Below the pieces are notes generated by a model, which saw nothing but the letters and a program-made list of their open reading frames with translations, was not told the origin of the DNA and did no database searches. Shown piece after piece: positions 1 to 24,084 of a DNA stretch of 64,000 nucleotides. Position numbers and translations under genes: made by a program. How positions within the stretch are numbered: the stretch's first letter is position 1; the number at the start of each line of letters is the position of its first letter. Origin of the DNA: Anaeramoeba flamelloides (Eukaryota > Metamonada > Anaeramoebidae); the NCBI GenBank assembly GCA_027625915.1, contig JANTQA010000072.1, forward strand, positions 1,922,001 to 1,986,000. Reading direction: 5' to 3'.

Positions 1-306
1 AGATATTGTTGAACCAAGTGAGAGCTGGTCATTTCTCCCAAAAATCGGACCCGCTCCATAAATTGAGAGGGATTTTGTTCCAATTCCGTTCAGTTTTATA
101 ATAGTCAAAAAGATTCAATTCGGTCAAACGATTTCCTCAAAGAATTAGTGGTTCTAAGAAGCATAAGCCCGATTTTTAATTAAAATTACACCGTGGTGGC
201 TATTTGAGAAAATGGTAAACAAAAAGAAATAATGGTTAAGGGAATAGAACCCCGACCTTCAGATTGTACACGGGGTTGTGTTTCCACTTTCCCATACCGG
301 TTCTCT
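1..306 (-). mobile_element. tRNA-derived SINE-like repeat, copy 1 (cut by window edge)
   Basis: Read on the minus strand this is the same sequence as 35836-36141, with about nine differences in roughly 305 aligned bases by my hand comparison. It starts with a tRNA-like head that contains an A-box-like TGGGAAAGTGG and a B-box-like GGTTCTATTCC, the internal RNA polymerase III promoter layout of tRNA-derived SINEs. The body of about 230 bp after the head is unrelated to tRNA. The 3' end lies beyond the window, so the tail cannot be seen here. A real tRNA gene is unlikely because the acceptor and anticodon arms do not pair well. Confidence 0.6.
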
Positions 307-308
307 TT

Positions 309-2831
<2,523 letters not shown>

Positions 2832-5800
2832 TTAAAAATCCAATTTAATTTCATTTTCTTCATTTTCTTCATTTTCTTCATACTCGATATTAAAATTATC
2901 TAAATGTAAATATTTTTCATAAATCAATCTGGCAAGTTCTGAAATTTTTCTTGATGTGTGATAGCAAAGTTTTAAAAGGATTTCATCACCACTAATGCGA
3001 CGGATGCGGTTGGCTATGAAATTTAATTTTACCGAGAATTTACCCTCATCATAAGAATCACCATATATCAACAACGCTTTGAGTCCTCGCAAACAAATCA
3101 TTATTAAATCTATATCATCATTTTTACAATTTTTCAAAAGCAATTTTATAATCTCATAGGATAACAATTCATTCATTTGATCGTCATTTCCATTGATACA
3201 AAAATTCGTAATAATACACATTATATTTTTTACTGTACCAAAGCCACACTTTTCGATTCTTTTAACAATTAAAGACAAAATATTTTGATCGAATAAAAGT
3301 TGAATTTCTTTTGAACTAATACATAAGTTTGATAAGATCCAACAAATTTCTTCTTCTATCAATGAATTGCCCCTTTTGAAGAGTTGAATTAAGAGAGCAA
3401 TGGCGCCTTCATCAATAATAATTCCTATTTCATTTTCTGAAATAGACACAATATTACCAATACACCTTAATGCTGGGATTTGAAATTCAAGGTCATCAGA
3501 TCTATTTTCAAAGAAAAAGAAACAAAAATTCAAAAAAAAAAAATTAACCATTTTAAATCTTTTTTGTTTTTCTTTCTTGCGTTTTTTCTTTTCTTTATTT
3601 TGAAAAAGAAGATAAAATAATAAGAATAAGAATAAATATATTGAAAATTTTACTCTAAAAAGCTAACAAATTGTTTAATAATTTTTTGTTTTGCTAAGGC
3701 TTTTGAAAAATCTTTAAAATTAGTTGTAATTGTTCCTAATCCGAGACACGAACATTTTACAATATCAGCAATTTCAGAAAAAATAGCCTGAACAAAATAT
3801 TCAAAGCTTGATTTCAACTAATTTGTAGAAAAAGAATAAAGTTTTATAAATATTTTATACAAAATAAAAATAATTTTCAGATTTTTTGTTATTATAAATA
3901 AATAAATAAATAAATAAATAGTGATATATATATTAGTCAATTTTGTGAAAAAAATATATTTGAAAAAAAATTAAAAAAGTTTTTTTTTTTTCATAATTTC
4001 TCCAAAATAGATATGAATTACAAGAATAATAATATTTTATACGATAACATTTATTAATATCTGTCCGTTGTATTAAAAACTACACGATTTAAAAAATCAA
4101 TCAAGTTTTTTGACTTGATTTTTGTTTTAAAATGAAGGAAAAAATAAGTAAAAAAAGATTTGATAGTGTAAACCTTTACTACCCTTTTACTATTTAAAGA
4201 TATCTCCTTAAAAGATATTCCTGTATTTTTAAAATCAATAATATTTTTTTTATTGGATTGGATTTGCATTTACAAACTCATAGAACATGTGAGATTTCAC
4301 TTAATGTTTCCATTTTGTCATTAAAAAAAAATTCAAAAAAAAAAAAAAATCGATAAATTGTTTCGATTTTCAAATTTTTAAATGAAAGACTTCCATTATA
4401 TCTTTTCATCTAGAAAACTATCTTAAAATAACAAACTAGTAATTAGACTTTAAATAAATTGATTTTTTGATTTCTCAACATGATTAAAATACAATAATTA
4501 TAAAATGAATTTTGATAATGTCTCACCTTAAGTCCATGTATCTTAACTAAAATTCAAAATTTTCCACACAGCTAAAACGTTCCAGTTCAATCACAATAAT
4601 ACAATTGCATTCAACTTGCCAATAATTTTGATTTTTGTAAAATATGAAAATCATTTTTTCATCTTTTAGTTTTTGTTTTCATTTCATTGTTTGAATTACT
4701 TAATTTGTTTTAAAAGATCCAAATATTTTTTCAACAATTAATATTAGGTTAAAGTTTCGTTGTTCCAAATAGAATAACTCAAATAAAATTGGTTGGTAGT
4801 ATCTAACCATTTGATCGATCAATATTCCTAATAGAATTTTTACAAATTTACCAATGTATTTTTTTGTTTTGCTCTCTTCAAAATTTTTTTAACACACCCT
4901 TGATTTATTAGTTAATAATTATTTATTTATTGTTTTGTGAGTATTGTAATTTATAAACAAGTGTTAACATTTCAATTAGTGAATGGTTCTAATTTGGTAA
5001 ATCTTCTTGAATTGATTAAATAAGTTTTTTTTTTTACAAATCGAATTTTGGTGTGTTAAAAATTTTGAATTGGGGTTTAGATCGATCTAAGGGTTGTTAG
5101 TAGGCATTTTTTTTTTTTTTTTTTATTAATTTGTAATATCAAATCATTTCGATACCTGTAAAGAATCAACAAGATTGAAATAGGCTAAAAAATAAAATTT
5201 ATTTTTGTTCCATTTTTTATTGTTAAAAAATTTATTTAAGAATTATTCTGATCAAATACAGATTTACTCTTTACAATCACAAACAAAAATTATTTTGTAT
5301 ATAAATTCTTGAGATTAGATTATTCATGATAATTCGAGAAGTGAAGATATTTGTTATGGATCAAACAAAAACTTTAGGCTAAAGCAAACAATAATGATGT
5401 AATGGTTAAATCAGAAGAATCAACGAACAAATAAAATATCCAAAGCAAAGCTTTTTTCATTATTTATTTTCATTTCTTATGAATCTTTCTTTTTAATGGC
5501 CGAAGTTTTATTTTTAAATAGAAAAAGATTAATTTATAAGGGTAATTTAGGGAATCAGTATTTAAAGGGGCCGAGAGTGGATTTGTGTAAAAGAAACAAA
5601 ATTAATTTACCAAAGTCTATTAATTTTGAAAGTGTACTTCTGACATGTACTGGGATTAACCTCTTGTGAGTACTGTAATAATGCCTTATACTGAGATTAA
5701 CTTATGGTGAGTAGGGAAACAATTCATCTTGTACTATTATCAATTTCTGCAGAGTAAACGCATTACACAAACAAGTTTCCTTATGGTGGTGATCTAAAAA

Positions 5801-8461
5801 TTTTCGAAATAATCAACATCAAAGAAAACAACCACCAACCCATTCAACTCTCTGAATACAAAATAAAATTTTTAATTATTTTTATACTTTTTTTTAGTAT
5901 ATTTACTCTATTTTTTTTCAGAAAACTGAATTGAGTTTAAATTACTTCTAATGAATGTAATTAAAAGGTTCTTTTGACTACTCTTTGAATTAGGATTCAC
6001 AAATTTAGTCACTTCAAAACTCTCTCTTTAACAGATTAAGAGCTCTTGAGCACTTAACACTTACCAATAAATCCTAATCTCTCTTTTTTTTTTCTTGCTG
6101 TTGCTTTTTTCCCTCTATTTCTGGTCTTGAATTAAAATAATTTTTTTTTTTTTTCATTTTAAAAAGAAAAGTTATCTTATGAGTTATAATCTTACCTACA
6201 TTGTAGTTAGGATAAAAAACACAAAAAAAAAGGTTTTCGAGAAAGTGCCATAGAGTGCCGTCAAGTTTTGTTAAGTACCTAGCTTTTCTTGAAGTTAAGA
6301 AAACATAAAAAAATCTATAGCTTTTCCATAATTCAAAAGAATAAAGAAAAATCTTTGATTTTACTCAATTCTTTTAAATTCTGGAAAAGGTAACGGAGGT
6401 TTTGTTTATTTCTCAAATTAAAAAAAACCGAATGATAAATAGGAGGTAATTTTGTTGAATCACTTCTCTCCATTAAAAAAAAAAAAATTATAGTAGTGAA
6501 AAATATACCCTGGCATGAAAATAATCCAGGACAAGATTTTTAATTGTTAATATTCGGAAAATTGTTCTATAATTGCAAATATTTAAAATCAAATACTTTA
6601 TTTATGAATCAAACTTTTAAAATTATAACTCACTCACTTATTAGAACGATGATTAATTAAATTACACTCGATCAAGACACTATTCGATCAATCAAAAAAC
6701 AAGAATAAAAATAATCATTTTCCAAACTATAGTAGGCCTCTATAAAACTCTCTTGTTTTTCAAAAAAAGTTGATCTACTTTGGCTATCAAACAATTACAT
6801 GGGGTATTCTAGAGACTACCGGCTTTAATGAACTTTAGGTAGGTTTATTACTAGAATCATAAAAAATTTAGTTATTTATAAAAAGGATTTGATTTTATAT
6901 ATTTGCAATTATAGAACAATTTTCCTAATATTAACAATTAAAAATCTTGTTCTGAATTATTTTCATGACAGGGTATTTTTTTCAAAAAACTATAACAATT
7001 TTTTTCGAAATCAGTGTTTAGATAACTTTTTCGTGGACTTTATTAACATTGCTTGATTTAAAGAGAAAAGCTGTTACTTTAGATTACATTTTTTTGTGAT
7101 ATCTTTTTTAATTTTCAATTTTAATTGCTACCTTAAAAAAATATATTTGGGTGTGAAAGAGATATTTGACAATTTTTTCCGGGTTGGTTAATTTTAATAC
7201 AACTACATTCTTTTTAAAAGTGTTTCAATTCGTTGAGTCTTTGATTTTTCATTGGCTCAAAAATCATTTCTTACCCGATGGCCATCTGTTTTTTAAAATT
7301 TATAAATAGATGGCTCACAAAGAAAAACAAAGAAAAACAAAGAAAAACAAAGAAAAACAAAGAAAAGAAAAGAAAAGAAATGAAATGCAAAAAGGGTACT
7401 TACAAGTTTTATATGTTTTTGATCCAATGTTTGTGATAAATTAAATAGCAAGAATGTGAAGTGTTGTAATAAACTAATCGGCGGGTTTTCAAATTTCAAA
7501 ACTTGGAAAATTGAATCAAATAATCCTTTTTGATCAAGGATACTTTCTCTGTACAAATCTTTATAATTGGCCATTGAGCTTAGAGTCCAAATTACATGCT
7601 CAAAAATCTCAGTACGTTTTGTGGACAACAGGGTTACATATTTTGGGATTAGTTCGTATTCATAAAGAATCCTGATTGATGGTTGGTTAAGTTCTGCAAT
7701 GTGCCCTAAAATTCTGACTGATTCCATCTATTAGGGATGTAGATTTATGTTTTTTTATTTGTATGGGTAATTGTTTTTGTTGATGTTTTTTAGCCAACAA
7801 CTTGATCGATGATAACACTAATGGAAAACGAAGACTAATATTAGTGGAAAACAAAAATAAGAAAAACTGTATTTATACTTGAAGATAGGGATCATCAAAT
7901 TCACCAAGATAATCTGACAATTCTTCAATAATCCCTGAGGCGAACACCATTGTGCACGAATGCTTTGTTCCTTGACTTACAAGTTTTCTTATTAAAAACA
8001 AATGCTTATAAATTTCCATTTTTGCTCCTTTTTGGAAAATTTTTTTATATTTAAATAATTCTACAGGCTAATTTTTGGTTTGTTTATTTGTTTGTTGATT
8101 GGGTTTTAAAAGAAGAGATTTTAGTCAGAATACAAAGTGAGTCTTTGTTTTTATTTAGAAGACAAAATAAAAAACCTAAAAGAAACAGAAAAAGACAAAG
8201 AAAAAGATAAAAGACAAATGAAAAGGGTTTTTCTCAAAATACATCAGGTAAAGGGATTTTTTCCCATTCAGACAAATTGATTGAGATCGGAATTGTTGAA
8301 GTTGGCTGAGGTAACATCCTTTTTTTTAAGAGGTTTTTTTCACGTTTATTTTTTGAGATTGAATAGGCCAATGATTCTCTTCTTAGTACAGAACTTTCAC
8401 GATCTGAAGTGCGTAGGTATTTTTTTTTCCTTTGTTGTAATTTCTTTTCAAACCTTGACAT
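2832..8461 (-). CDS. KPNA: importin alpha (karyopherin alpha), five exons
   Basis: Nuclear import adaptor that binds cargo NLSs and importin beta. Exons on the minus strand: 8461-8243, 8067-7879, 7727-7404, 3817-3654 and 3501-2832. All junctions are GT-AG and the joined frame gives 521 residues, close to the usual 520-540. Residues 5-50 form a basic importin-beta-binding domain (KKLQQRKKK, RRES, KNKREKNLLKKR). Exons 2-5 encode consecutive armadillo repeats that align without gaps to family landmarks: RKLVS, ALRCIGNI (family ALRAIGNI), and ICWILSNL (family TWTMSNI). The C-terminus is acidic (EENEENEE), as expected for the CAS export-factor binding tail. Several of the conserved Trp/Asn pairs that line the NLS groove are replaced (see findings). 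Introns 1, 2 and 4 are 150-175 bp; intron 3 is 3586 bp and full of repeats. Function is inferred from family; exon edges are my hand prediction. Confidence 0.85.
4545..5081 (+). mobile_element. 537-bp TIR element (family F), copy 1
   Basis: Its reverse complement recurs at 31332-31868 over the whole length. The ends are imperfect inverted repeats: AACTAAAATTCAAAATTTT on the left against AACCCCAATTCAAAATTTTT inverted on the right. An internal inverted pair with the motif GGTGTGTTAAAAATTTTGAA lies at 4877-4900 and 5050-5070. There is no coding capacity, so it looks like a non-autonomous DNA transposon (MITE-like). It sits inside importin alpha intron 3. Confidence 0.6.
6230..6420. repeat. hairpin-array repeat, short array in importin intron 3
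   Basis: Contains the linker AAGTGCCATAGAGTGCCGTC followed by one palindrome. Its arms read roughly TTTTCCATAATTCAAAAGAA and its reverse complement, centred on AAAATCTTTGATTTT. A poly-T/poly-A segment follows, as in the larger arrays at 24, 28 and 32 kb. Confidence 0.6.
6488..6995. mobile_element. 508-bp element with about 110-bp inverted ends
   Basis: The left arm (6488-6604) and the reverse complement of the right arm (6871-6995) share almost all bases, including ACAAGATTTTTAATTGTTAA and AAAATTGTTCTATAATTGCA. The outer ends are TTATAGT and ACTATAA. There is no open frame between the arms. The layout is that of a foldback or MITE-type DNA element inserted in importin alpha intron 3. Target duplication is not clear because of A/T runs on both sides. 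Confidence 0.65.
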
Positions 8462-9599
8462 ATTCCTAATGGTATTTTTCAGGAGCTAAAATAATTCGGA
8501 AAATGTTTAATTATGTGATTTCTTTTGGAATTAAAAAAAAATGAATTAGAAAATTAAACTGATAATTATTCAAGTAAGAGTTAGTATCATCTATTACTCA
8601 AAATAATACACATTAGTATAATGAATTCAAGACACCCCAATTTTTTCCCCTGAATTGTTGATTCTGGTAATTGGATTAGATTTACTATTTAAATTTTTAT
8701 AAGAATTGTCCGAAATTAAAGGGTTTCTTTTTTAGAGGAGAAACTGTATACATGATATGTGACTCAAAGGTAAATATAATTCAATTTAGAAATATATTTA
8801 ATTCAAGGTGATTTTAGTCTTTTAAAAAGATTATAGTTTTAATAAAGAATTTTCAAAAATAAATTTAAAAGAGCAACTATCAATCCTAAAATCTTCTTGA
8901 TTGTAAAAGATCATTATTAAATTTGTTTTGGAATGTAAATTACAATCTGAGAAAAAAAGTTGAACTTTTTTTTAATTTGAATTACGTAAATATATGGGTA
9001 ATAAAAATAAAAATCCATTAAATAAATAAGAAACCAATTGACTTTAAAGAATAAATCCCTTAAATTGTTGTTAGTCATATAAACAAAAAGAATTTCATTA
9101 TCCTTGATTTTACCAAAATCGTCTAAATGGTTTTGGATCTCAAAAATAATCGGTTTTTTTCAAAAAATTTTTAATAATTGATCAAGCATTAAAACCTCAG
9201 ACTGAAAAATAGTAAACTAAATTTCATAATAAATGTACCAATTTTTATTTATTTTTTTTTTATTTATTTTCTTTTATTTTTAGATAAAAAATAAATATCT
9301 CTTGAGTATAGAACTGAATATTTAAATCAAAATTTTTATATAATAATAGATAACTTCAATTTATTTAAAATATTTTTCCCAAAAATTTGATTTTTAATGG
9401 GTCAATTATTTTGAAAGGGAGTTTATTAAAGAAACTGTTATAGTGTTTAGCACTATATTTTGTCTTTTTATCCTTTTTTTCTATTATTCATAGATCTAAT
9501 ATTTTCTTTTTGACTAAAATACCGAATAAAACAAGGTTTTGAATGGTTTTTTGTTTTATTTTGAAGGGAAGAAATTAACCACCTTTTACAGCTGTTAGG
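8462..9599. other. upstream flank of importin alpha
   Basis: AT-rich sequence upstream of the importin start codon at 8461. It presumably contains the promoter, but I could not identify any motif. No gene was seen. Confidence 0.4.
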
Positions 9600-10010
9600 T
9601 TTTAATTAATTTTTGAAATAAAATGAAAATTTCTTAAAATTTCTTTTTATTTCTTGAATTAGAAAAAAACTAGGCACTTTACGACCAACTACGACCCTTT
9701 ACGAACACTTTAGTTTTCTTTTCCAGACTTTTTTAAAAAATGAGTAAAATCTAAGATTATGCTCAATCTCTAGTGAATCCTGGAAAAATCACAGTTAGTC
9801 TTTCTTGAGTTTTCTGTATATTTGTAAAATCACTAGATTTTCGAAATAAAATAGAAAACATCAAAAAAACCTAGAGAAATAAACAAATAAAACAGAAAAT
9901 ATCAAAAAAAGCGCTGTTAGGTTTTTTTTACTTTTTGTAATACAAAGAAAATTTAAAAATTTTTTTTTTCAAATCAAAAATTAAAAAAAAAAACGAAACA
10001 CTCTATAGTT
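9600..10010. repeat. hairpin-array repeat, intergenic
   Basis: Diverged member of the hairpin-array family. It contains a linker (GGCACTTTACGACC and CCCTTTACGAACACTTTAG), a degenerate palindrome around AATGAGTAAAATCTAAGATT, and the GAAAACATCAAAAAAACCTA-type segment also found at 28.8 kb. Confidence 0.5.
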
Positions 10011-11079
10011 CTCTAAGATACTGTAGGGACTTTTCTGATTTCAAAATTTTTATGAGGAATTTTAATAAAGATTCATAATTTTCTTTAAAAATGATAAAAT
10101 AAATAATAAGCCTTTCTTTGGATAATATACAAGATATTTTTCTTGATTTTTTATTATTGTTATTGAATTGAATTTGGCATTTAATCCAATTTTTTAATTT
10201 TTTTCATAATATTTACCGTTCCAAAGAAAATTACCAACACCTTTGTCTATTTATAAATTAGATTAATGTTAATTCAAGCTAAAAAAATAATTTTGTTTGA
10301 TCTTTATAAGAAAGATAAAAAAATCATTTTTTATTTTTGAGAGTGGATTTTCTTTTTACCAAAAAGAAGAATTTGAAAATAAAAATTATCAAGTATTTAT
10401 TCATTGATACTGGAAAATAATAATATCGATATGTTGAAAATATAAATGAAGAAATAAAAAATATTTGATTATATAAATCAGATGTTAAAAGACCAAAAGA
10501 AATCACAAGAATTAAATAACTATCCCCTAAAATTTATTTTATAATAGATTTTCAAACAAAAATACATTAACTTAAAGTATCATGGTTGTGATTTTGAGCG
10601 TTATTAATTAACAATAGTATTTTTTTTTACCAATTTTTATTGAAAACCCTCAAATTTCTTTTCTTTTTCTTTTTCTTTTTGTGTTCTTTTTTGCTAATTT
10701 TCGTTTTTTTTTGTTTTATTCAAAACAGAAAGATTAATTTGGATGTCTCTTTTATATGAATAATCACATAATCTATGTTTTTGCAATTGAATTTGCTTTC
10801 TAAAATTTAAGTAAAATGAAATAAAAAATGTAATTTTACACTTCTTCAATAATAATAATAAAAGATATTTTTGTAAAATAACTTGTAAAATAAAAGATTA
10901 TTTTTTAATAAGATATTAAATATTATATATATATCACAAGTAGTACAATTTTTTGTTTTAAAATTACGAAAGACTTATAAAATATTGTTTTTCGAATTTT
11001 TTTACAGGTTTTTTTAGTTTCATTCATTGTTTTATTTTTTTTTTTTTGGAAATATTATGATAAAAAAAGATAAACTCTT
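10011..11079. other. AT-rich intergenic stretch
   Basis: No supportable gene or repeat. Long T and A runs dominate; the only open frames are short and low-complexity. Confidence 0.4.
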
Positions 11080-11455
11080 TTTTTTTTTTTTTTATTTTTG
11101 AAGAGAGAAAATTGCTTTTCTCCTGTGTGCCCTAATTTCTAAACTTTTTTTTAGAAATTTTGTTAAAGAATCACAAATTTTATTATCACTTACTAATGAT
11201 AATATATATGATGAATTTTTTTATTAATAATATCTCTGATATTATTAATTTTTTTTTTTTTTCAAAAAATTCAGATATCCAGATTTTTCGATTTATTTTA
11301 TAGGCCGGACAGTCCCATAAAAAATGATCGAAATCTTCAATGATATCAATATTTAACTTTTCTTTACATAAATCACAATTTTTATTTTTATTTTTACTTG
11401 TTACATAAGAGTACCTATTTAAACAATTAGTAAAATTTCAAAAGATAAACTCTTT
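11080..11455 (-). mobile_element. LINE-like retrotransposon 3' fragment with poly(A)
   Basis: On the minus strand a frame ending at 11187 encodes a zinc-knuckle of the form C-x2-C-x13-H-x4-C followed by Pro-Ala-Tyr (NCDLCKEK ... EDFDHFLWDCPAY ... NR). This is the signature at the C-terminus of many non-LTR retrotransposon ORF2 proteins. About 90 bp of non-coding sequence follows, then a run of A residues at about 11080-11096, which fits a LINE 3' end. Only the last 80-90 codons are present and the reverse transcriptase domain is missing, as is usual for a 5'-truncated dead copy. Confidence 0.6.
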
Positions 11456-11725
11456 TTCAAATAAAAGTCAGATAAAATTAGCAAGAATTATTCATAATTG
11501 AATGAAATTAATTATCCTATCATTCTAAAATATAAAAACCCCTTTAAAAAATAAAAAAAACACTCAACTGAATATTTAAAACTCATCAAAACAAAACAAT
11601 AAAAATTAAAATAAATATTTTGAAAAATGATGTGTACTTTTATTTGAAATAAGAAATTTCGTTTTGTAAATTGCAAAGAAAACAAATTCTAAAATCAATA
11701 ATAACCTTTGAACACGTTGAATTGG

Positions 11726-12025
11726 GAAAAAGTTCTTTACATGTTATTGATAAATTTTTTTATAGTCAAACTTTTGTTCTTTAAAGCCTAATTTTCAATA
11801 TAAATCCACAATTCATCTGGTATTTTGTTGGAATTGTTTTTTCATTTATTTTCTCTTATCTTTTCTCCATGCATCAATCCAATGATGGCCTTTCTTAATA
11901 TCTATATCTAGCTCATTTGAAATAAAACTAAAACTGTTTGCATTTTTATACTGTAAGATTATTTTCAAATTGATTTCTTCTCATCTTGTGTTTTTTTTTC
12001 ATTTTCCAACTGTTCAATATCCAAA
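11726..12025 (-). repeat. diverged dispersed repeat, copy 1 (decayed, gene-like)
   Basis: The reverse complement aligns over about 300 bp with 62195-62500, with substantial divergence. Both copies share GATATTGAA, AATGAGCTAGATATAG and AAAGAACTTTTTCCCAA. Short stretches read like protein, for example DIEQLENEKKTQDEKK and IPDELWIYIEN, but no long frame survives in either copy. It is probably an old transposon or gene fragment; the family is not recognised. Confidence 0.45.
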
Positions 12026-13513
12026 AATAAAAAAGAAAAAAATGAAAAAATGAATAATTAAATTGAAAAATCACCAATAAGCAATTATCTTATTAACATC
12101 AAATTCAATAGCATTGATGATTTGAGAGGTATGCCCTTTTGTTTGAAAAAGAGTTTAGAATAATTAGAAAACTATTTTTTTTGACAAAATAATTTAAATT
12201 ACAAATTTAAAAACAAACAAACAATTAACGATTAATAGAGTAAATATGTTGAAATCAAGACGAGAGGTATTCTTTTTTTAAAAAAAGGTATTGCCACACC
12301 TTCAAAAGTTATATTTCTACGAAGAAAAAGAAAATTTCATCTAATCTCGGTGATCAATTTTTATAAAAAAAACACTCTCGATTTAATTTTAGGAAATCCC
12401 ACAAAAATAAAGTTAGGAAAAGAAGAAGAAAATCAAAAATTAAAAAGTTTTACAAACAACACTTATTAATTCATAATTATATAGTTTTGATATTAAAAAA
12501 GCTTTGAATAATTGAAACTCATCATCTAGTATTCCAGATACTTTAGATTTTTTTTTTACTGTATATATATATATATATATATATAATTTAAATTGAGTTT
12601 GATTGTATCCAAAAGTATTTTATTTTCCTATTAAAATATAATATTACAATAGATCAAGTAAAGATGATTTACCTTGAGTTGTTATTTGAGCTGATCAAAA
12701 AGAGATATTTTCTCCAATCAAATCAGAACAAAATTCAGTAATTTTTTTTGATCTGATTATTGGTGTATTTTTTATTTATTTTTTGTTTCAAAAAAAAAAG
12801 TATTTTTGAAGTTAAGTTTTTTCTCAAAATATTTATCAACTTGAAAAGGTTATCTTGAATAAAGAACTTGCTTAAAGTACAATTTACACTTCAATAATAA
12901 TAAAAGAACTTGATTAATACAATGAATTGGTAATTCTGATTTATTAATAATATTTTAAAAAAAATATTGTGTTAAAAAATGATTAATTTTTTCTCATAAT
13001 TGGTTACTTCCAATTACTTTTTTGTGAGAAAATATCTTTATGTAAACCAAAAAAGATTTTTTTGCAATAACACTGACATTTACCTTGAAAAAATATATAT
13101 TATCATGTATTCGTATTTTTAGATGTAAAAGTCTATCATCTTTGAATTAAAGTTCATAATTCTAAATATTAAACTTTCATAGAATAAAAAACAAAATGGT
13201 ATGATATATTTTTTTTTTCACATTTCAAGAGTCAAATATATTTGTAAATGCCCCCCAAAAAAAAATTAAAAAAAAAAAAAAAGATTCTTTTTTAATGTTT
13301 GGTGTTGATAAAAACCAAATTTTACTATGTTAAGTAAAAATTTGAAACAACATAATTTATTTTTAAAATTTTGTTCAAACACATTTCATTCTAATAAATA
13401 ATTATTAAGTTCATGAATGTTTTGCAATTCTGATTTTATTAAATCATTAATACTATAGAAAATAAGAAAGGATCATATTCTGTTATCATTAATAATTTAC
13501 ATGCAAAAATATT
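12026..13513. other. AT-rich intergenic stretch with (AT)n
   Basis: Downstream flank of the giant solenoid gene. It holds an (AT)n microsatellite at about 12562-12585. I see no gene or clear repeat. Confidence 0.4.
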
Positions 13514-22805
<9,292 letters not shown>

Positions 22806-23189
22806 TTCTTTTCTTTTTGTTTCTTTTCTTTTTGGTTTTGAAAAGAGGTAAATTGGGATCTGATGAAAAATAGAAAAAATAAAATTTTTTGGGTGATTTT
22901 GAAAGTGTTAACAAAAGTAGGTTGAATTGTGTTTCTGTTTCTGTGTTTGAATAGTTTGCCTTTTTTAAAGAGAGGTGTTTTCTTGAAATAAAAACATTAC
23001 AATTCGACCGAAAGATCTTATCAAACGAAGGAAAAAAGCAAAATTGTAAAAAAATTTAAACGATTTTTCTTTGTGAACTGTTTGGGACAATAAAGGGATA
23101 ATCTATTCATTAAAAGATAAAATGGGGAATCCATTACAAGATAACTTTATCGATTACTAATCAAATAGTAAAGTATTCACTTTGGATAT
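22806..23189. other. upstream flank of the giant solenoid gene
   Basis: Begins with an A/G-rich leader on the minus strand (AAGAAAAGAAACAAAAAG) directly before the start codon. Nothing else recognisable. Confidence 0.4.
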
Positions 23190-23380
23190 CGTCAGTTTCA
23201 CTTTTAAGTCACCTACTTTCAACAAATTTAGGGCACAAAAAAATCTCAAATTAAGCTTATTTTTTAGGAATTTTTTTTTTTACAATTTATTTTACTCAAA
23301 TTTCAATATGTGCTTTAATTTGAGGATTTTTTTGTGTCTTTTGTTTTGTGAAATTTGTGTCTTAAAAGTGGGGCTGACTG
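23190..23380. mobile_element. TA-flanked TIR element (mariner-type MITE), family M copy 1
   Basis: A near-palindrome of about 190 bp with ends related to CAGTCAGTTTCACTTTTAAG, the first of four copies (also 37810, 42479 and 52667). The inner arms share AAAAAATCTCAAATTAAG. This copy is the most diverged, and only its right end keeps a clear TA flank. Confidence 0.65.
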
Positions 23381-24084
23381 TAATTCATTACCCTTTGGGA
23401 AAAAAAGTAAATCATGATTTTTAATTAAAAACCTAAATAAAAACTAAAAATGAAAAGTAAGAACAATAATAAAACGAAATTAACTTTAAAGAATAATTCA
23501 ATATATTATTTTCAATCAAATCAATAATTACATTTTGAATCTCCTTTTTTATGCAAATTAGATATGTGGTTTTGGAGATTAGCAGAAAAATTCAAAATTT
23601 AAACTCATAATTTGAATTAATCATATATCAATCAAGTAAAAACCCCTTAAGACAATAAGTGAGTTTTAGAAAAAATGTTATTATATAATCTTGAATCTTG
23701 GGTTGATCAAGAAAAATCATATTTTAAGAATAGTATCCCAAAAAACTGTTATTGTGTTTGATCATTCAAATTATCTTTAACTATTGATTTTTTTGTTTAT
23801 TAATTGGATCTTTAACTTATTTTTAAGTTTTCAGCCTTGGTAAGTTTCACAATTAAAAAAATCTTTAACTTTAATTCTCCAATCGATATAAAAAGTATTT
23901 CAACTAATCCAAGCTCTTTTTGAGATCAAGAAAAACAATGAATCTGGTTCTAATTGAAAAACGAACACAAAGTTTTTTTTCTTAATTCACTAGATAAATA
24001 AATAATAAATTATCCATTTGGCACTACTTTAGTCAGAAAAAATTATTACTTTAATTAACCTTTCCTCTTTGTTAATAAAATTTA

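Larger units (their letters stand above)
3818..7403 (-). other. giant intron 3 of importin alpha
   Basis: The donor GTAAGT follows the codon for Leu at 7404, and the acceptor AAATTAG precedes exon 4. The intron is over 3.5 kb, about twenty times its siblings. It contains a 537-bp TIR element (4545-5081), a hairpin array (about 6230-6420), a 508-bp long-TIR element (6488-6995) and, next to the donor, a short tandem repeat of AAAGAAAAAC type (7318-7380). No exon-like sequence was seen between the flanking exons, whose junction already matches the family without a gap. Confidence 0.7.

Noticed and set aside
7728-7878. Extra importin alpha exon between exons 2 and 3
   Set aside because: A short AG...GT interval could encode SSFSISVIIDQ, but exon 2 joined directly to exon 3 already matches the family (PYLQ-MESVRILG) without a gap.
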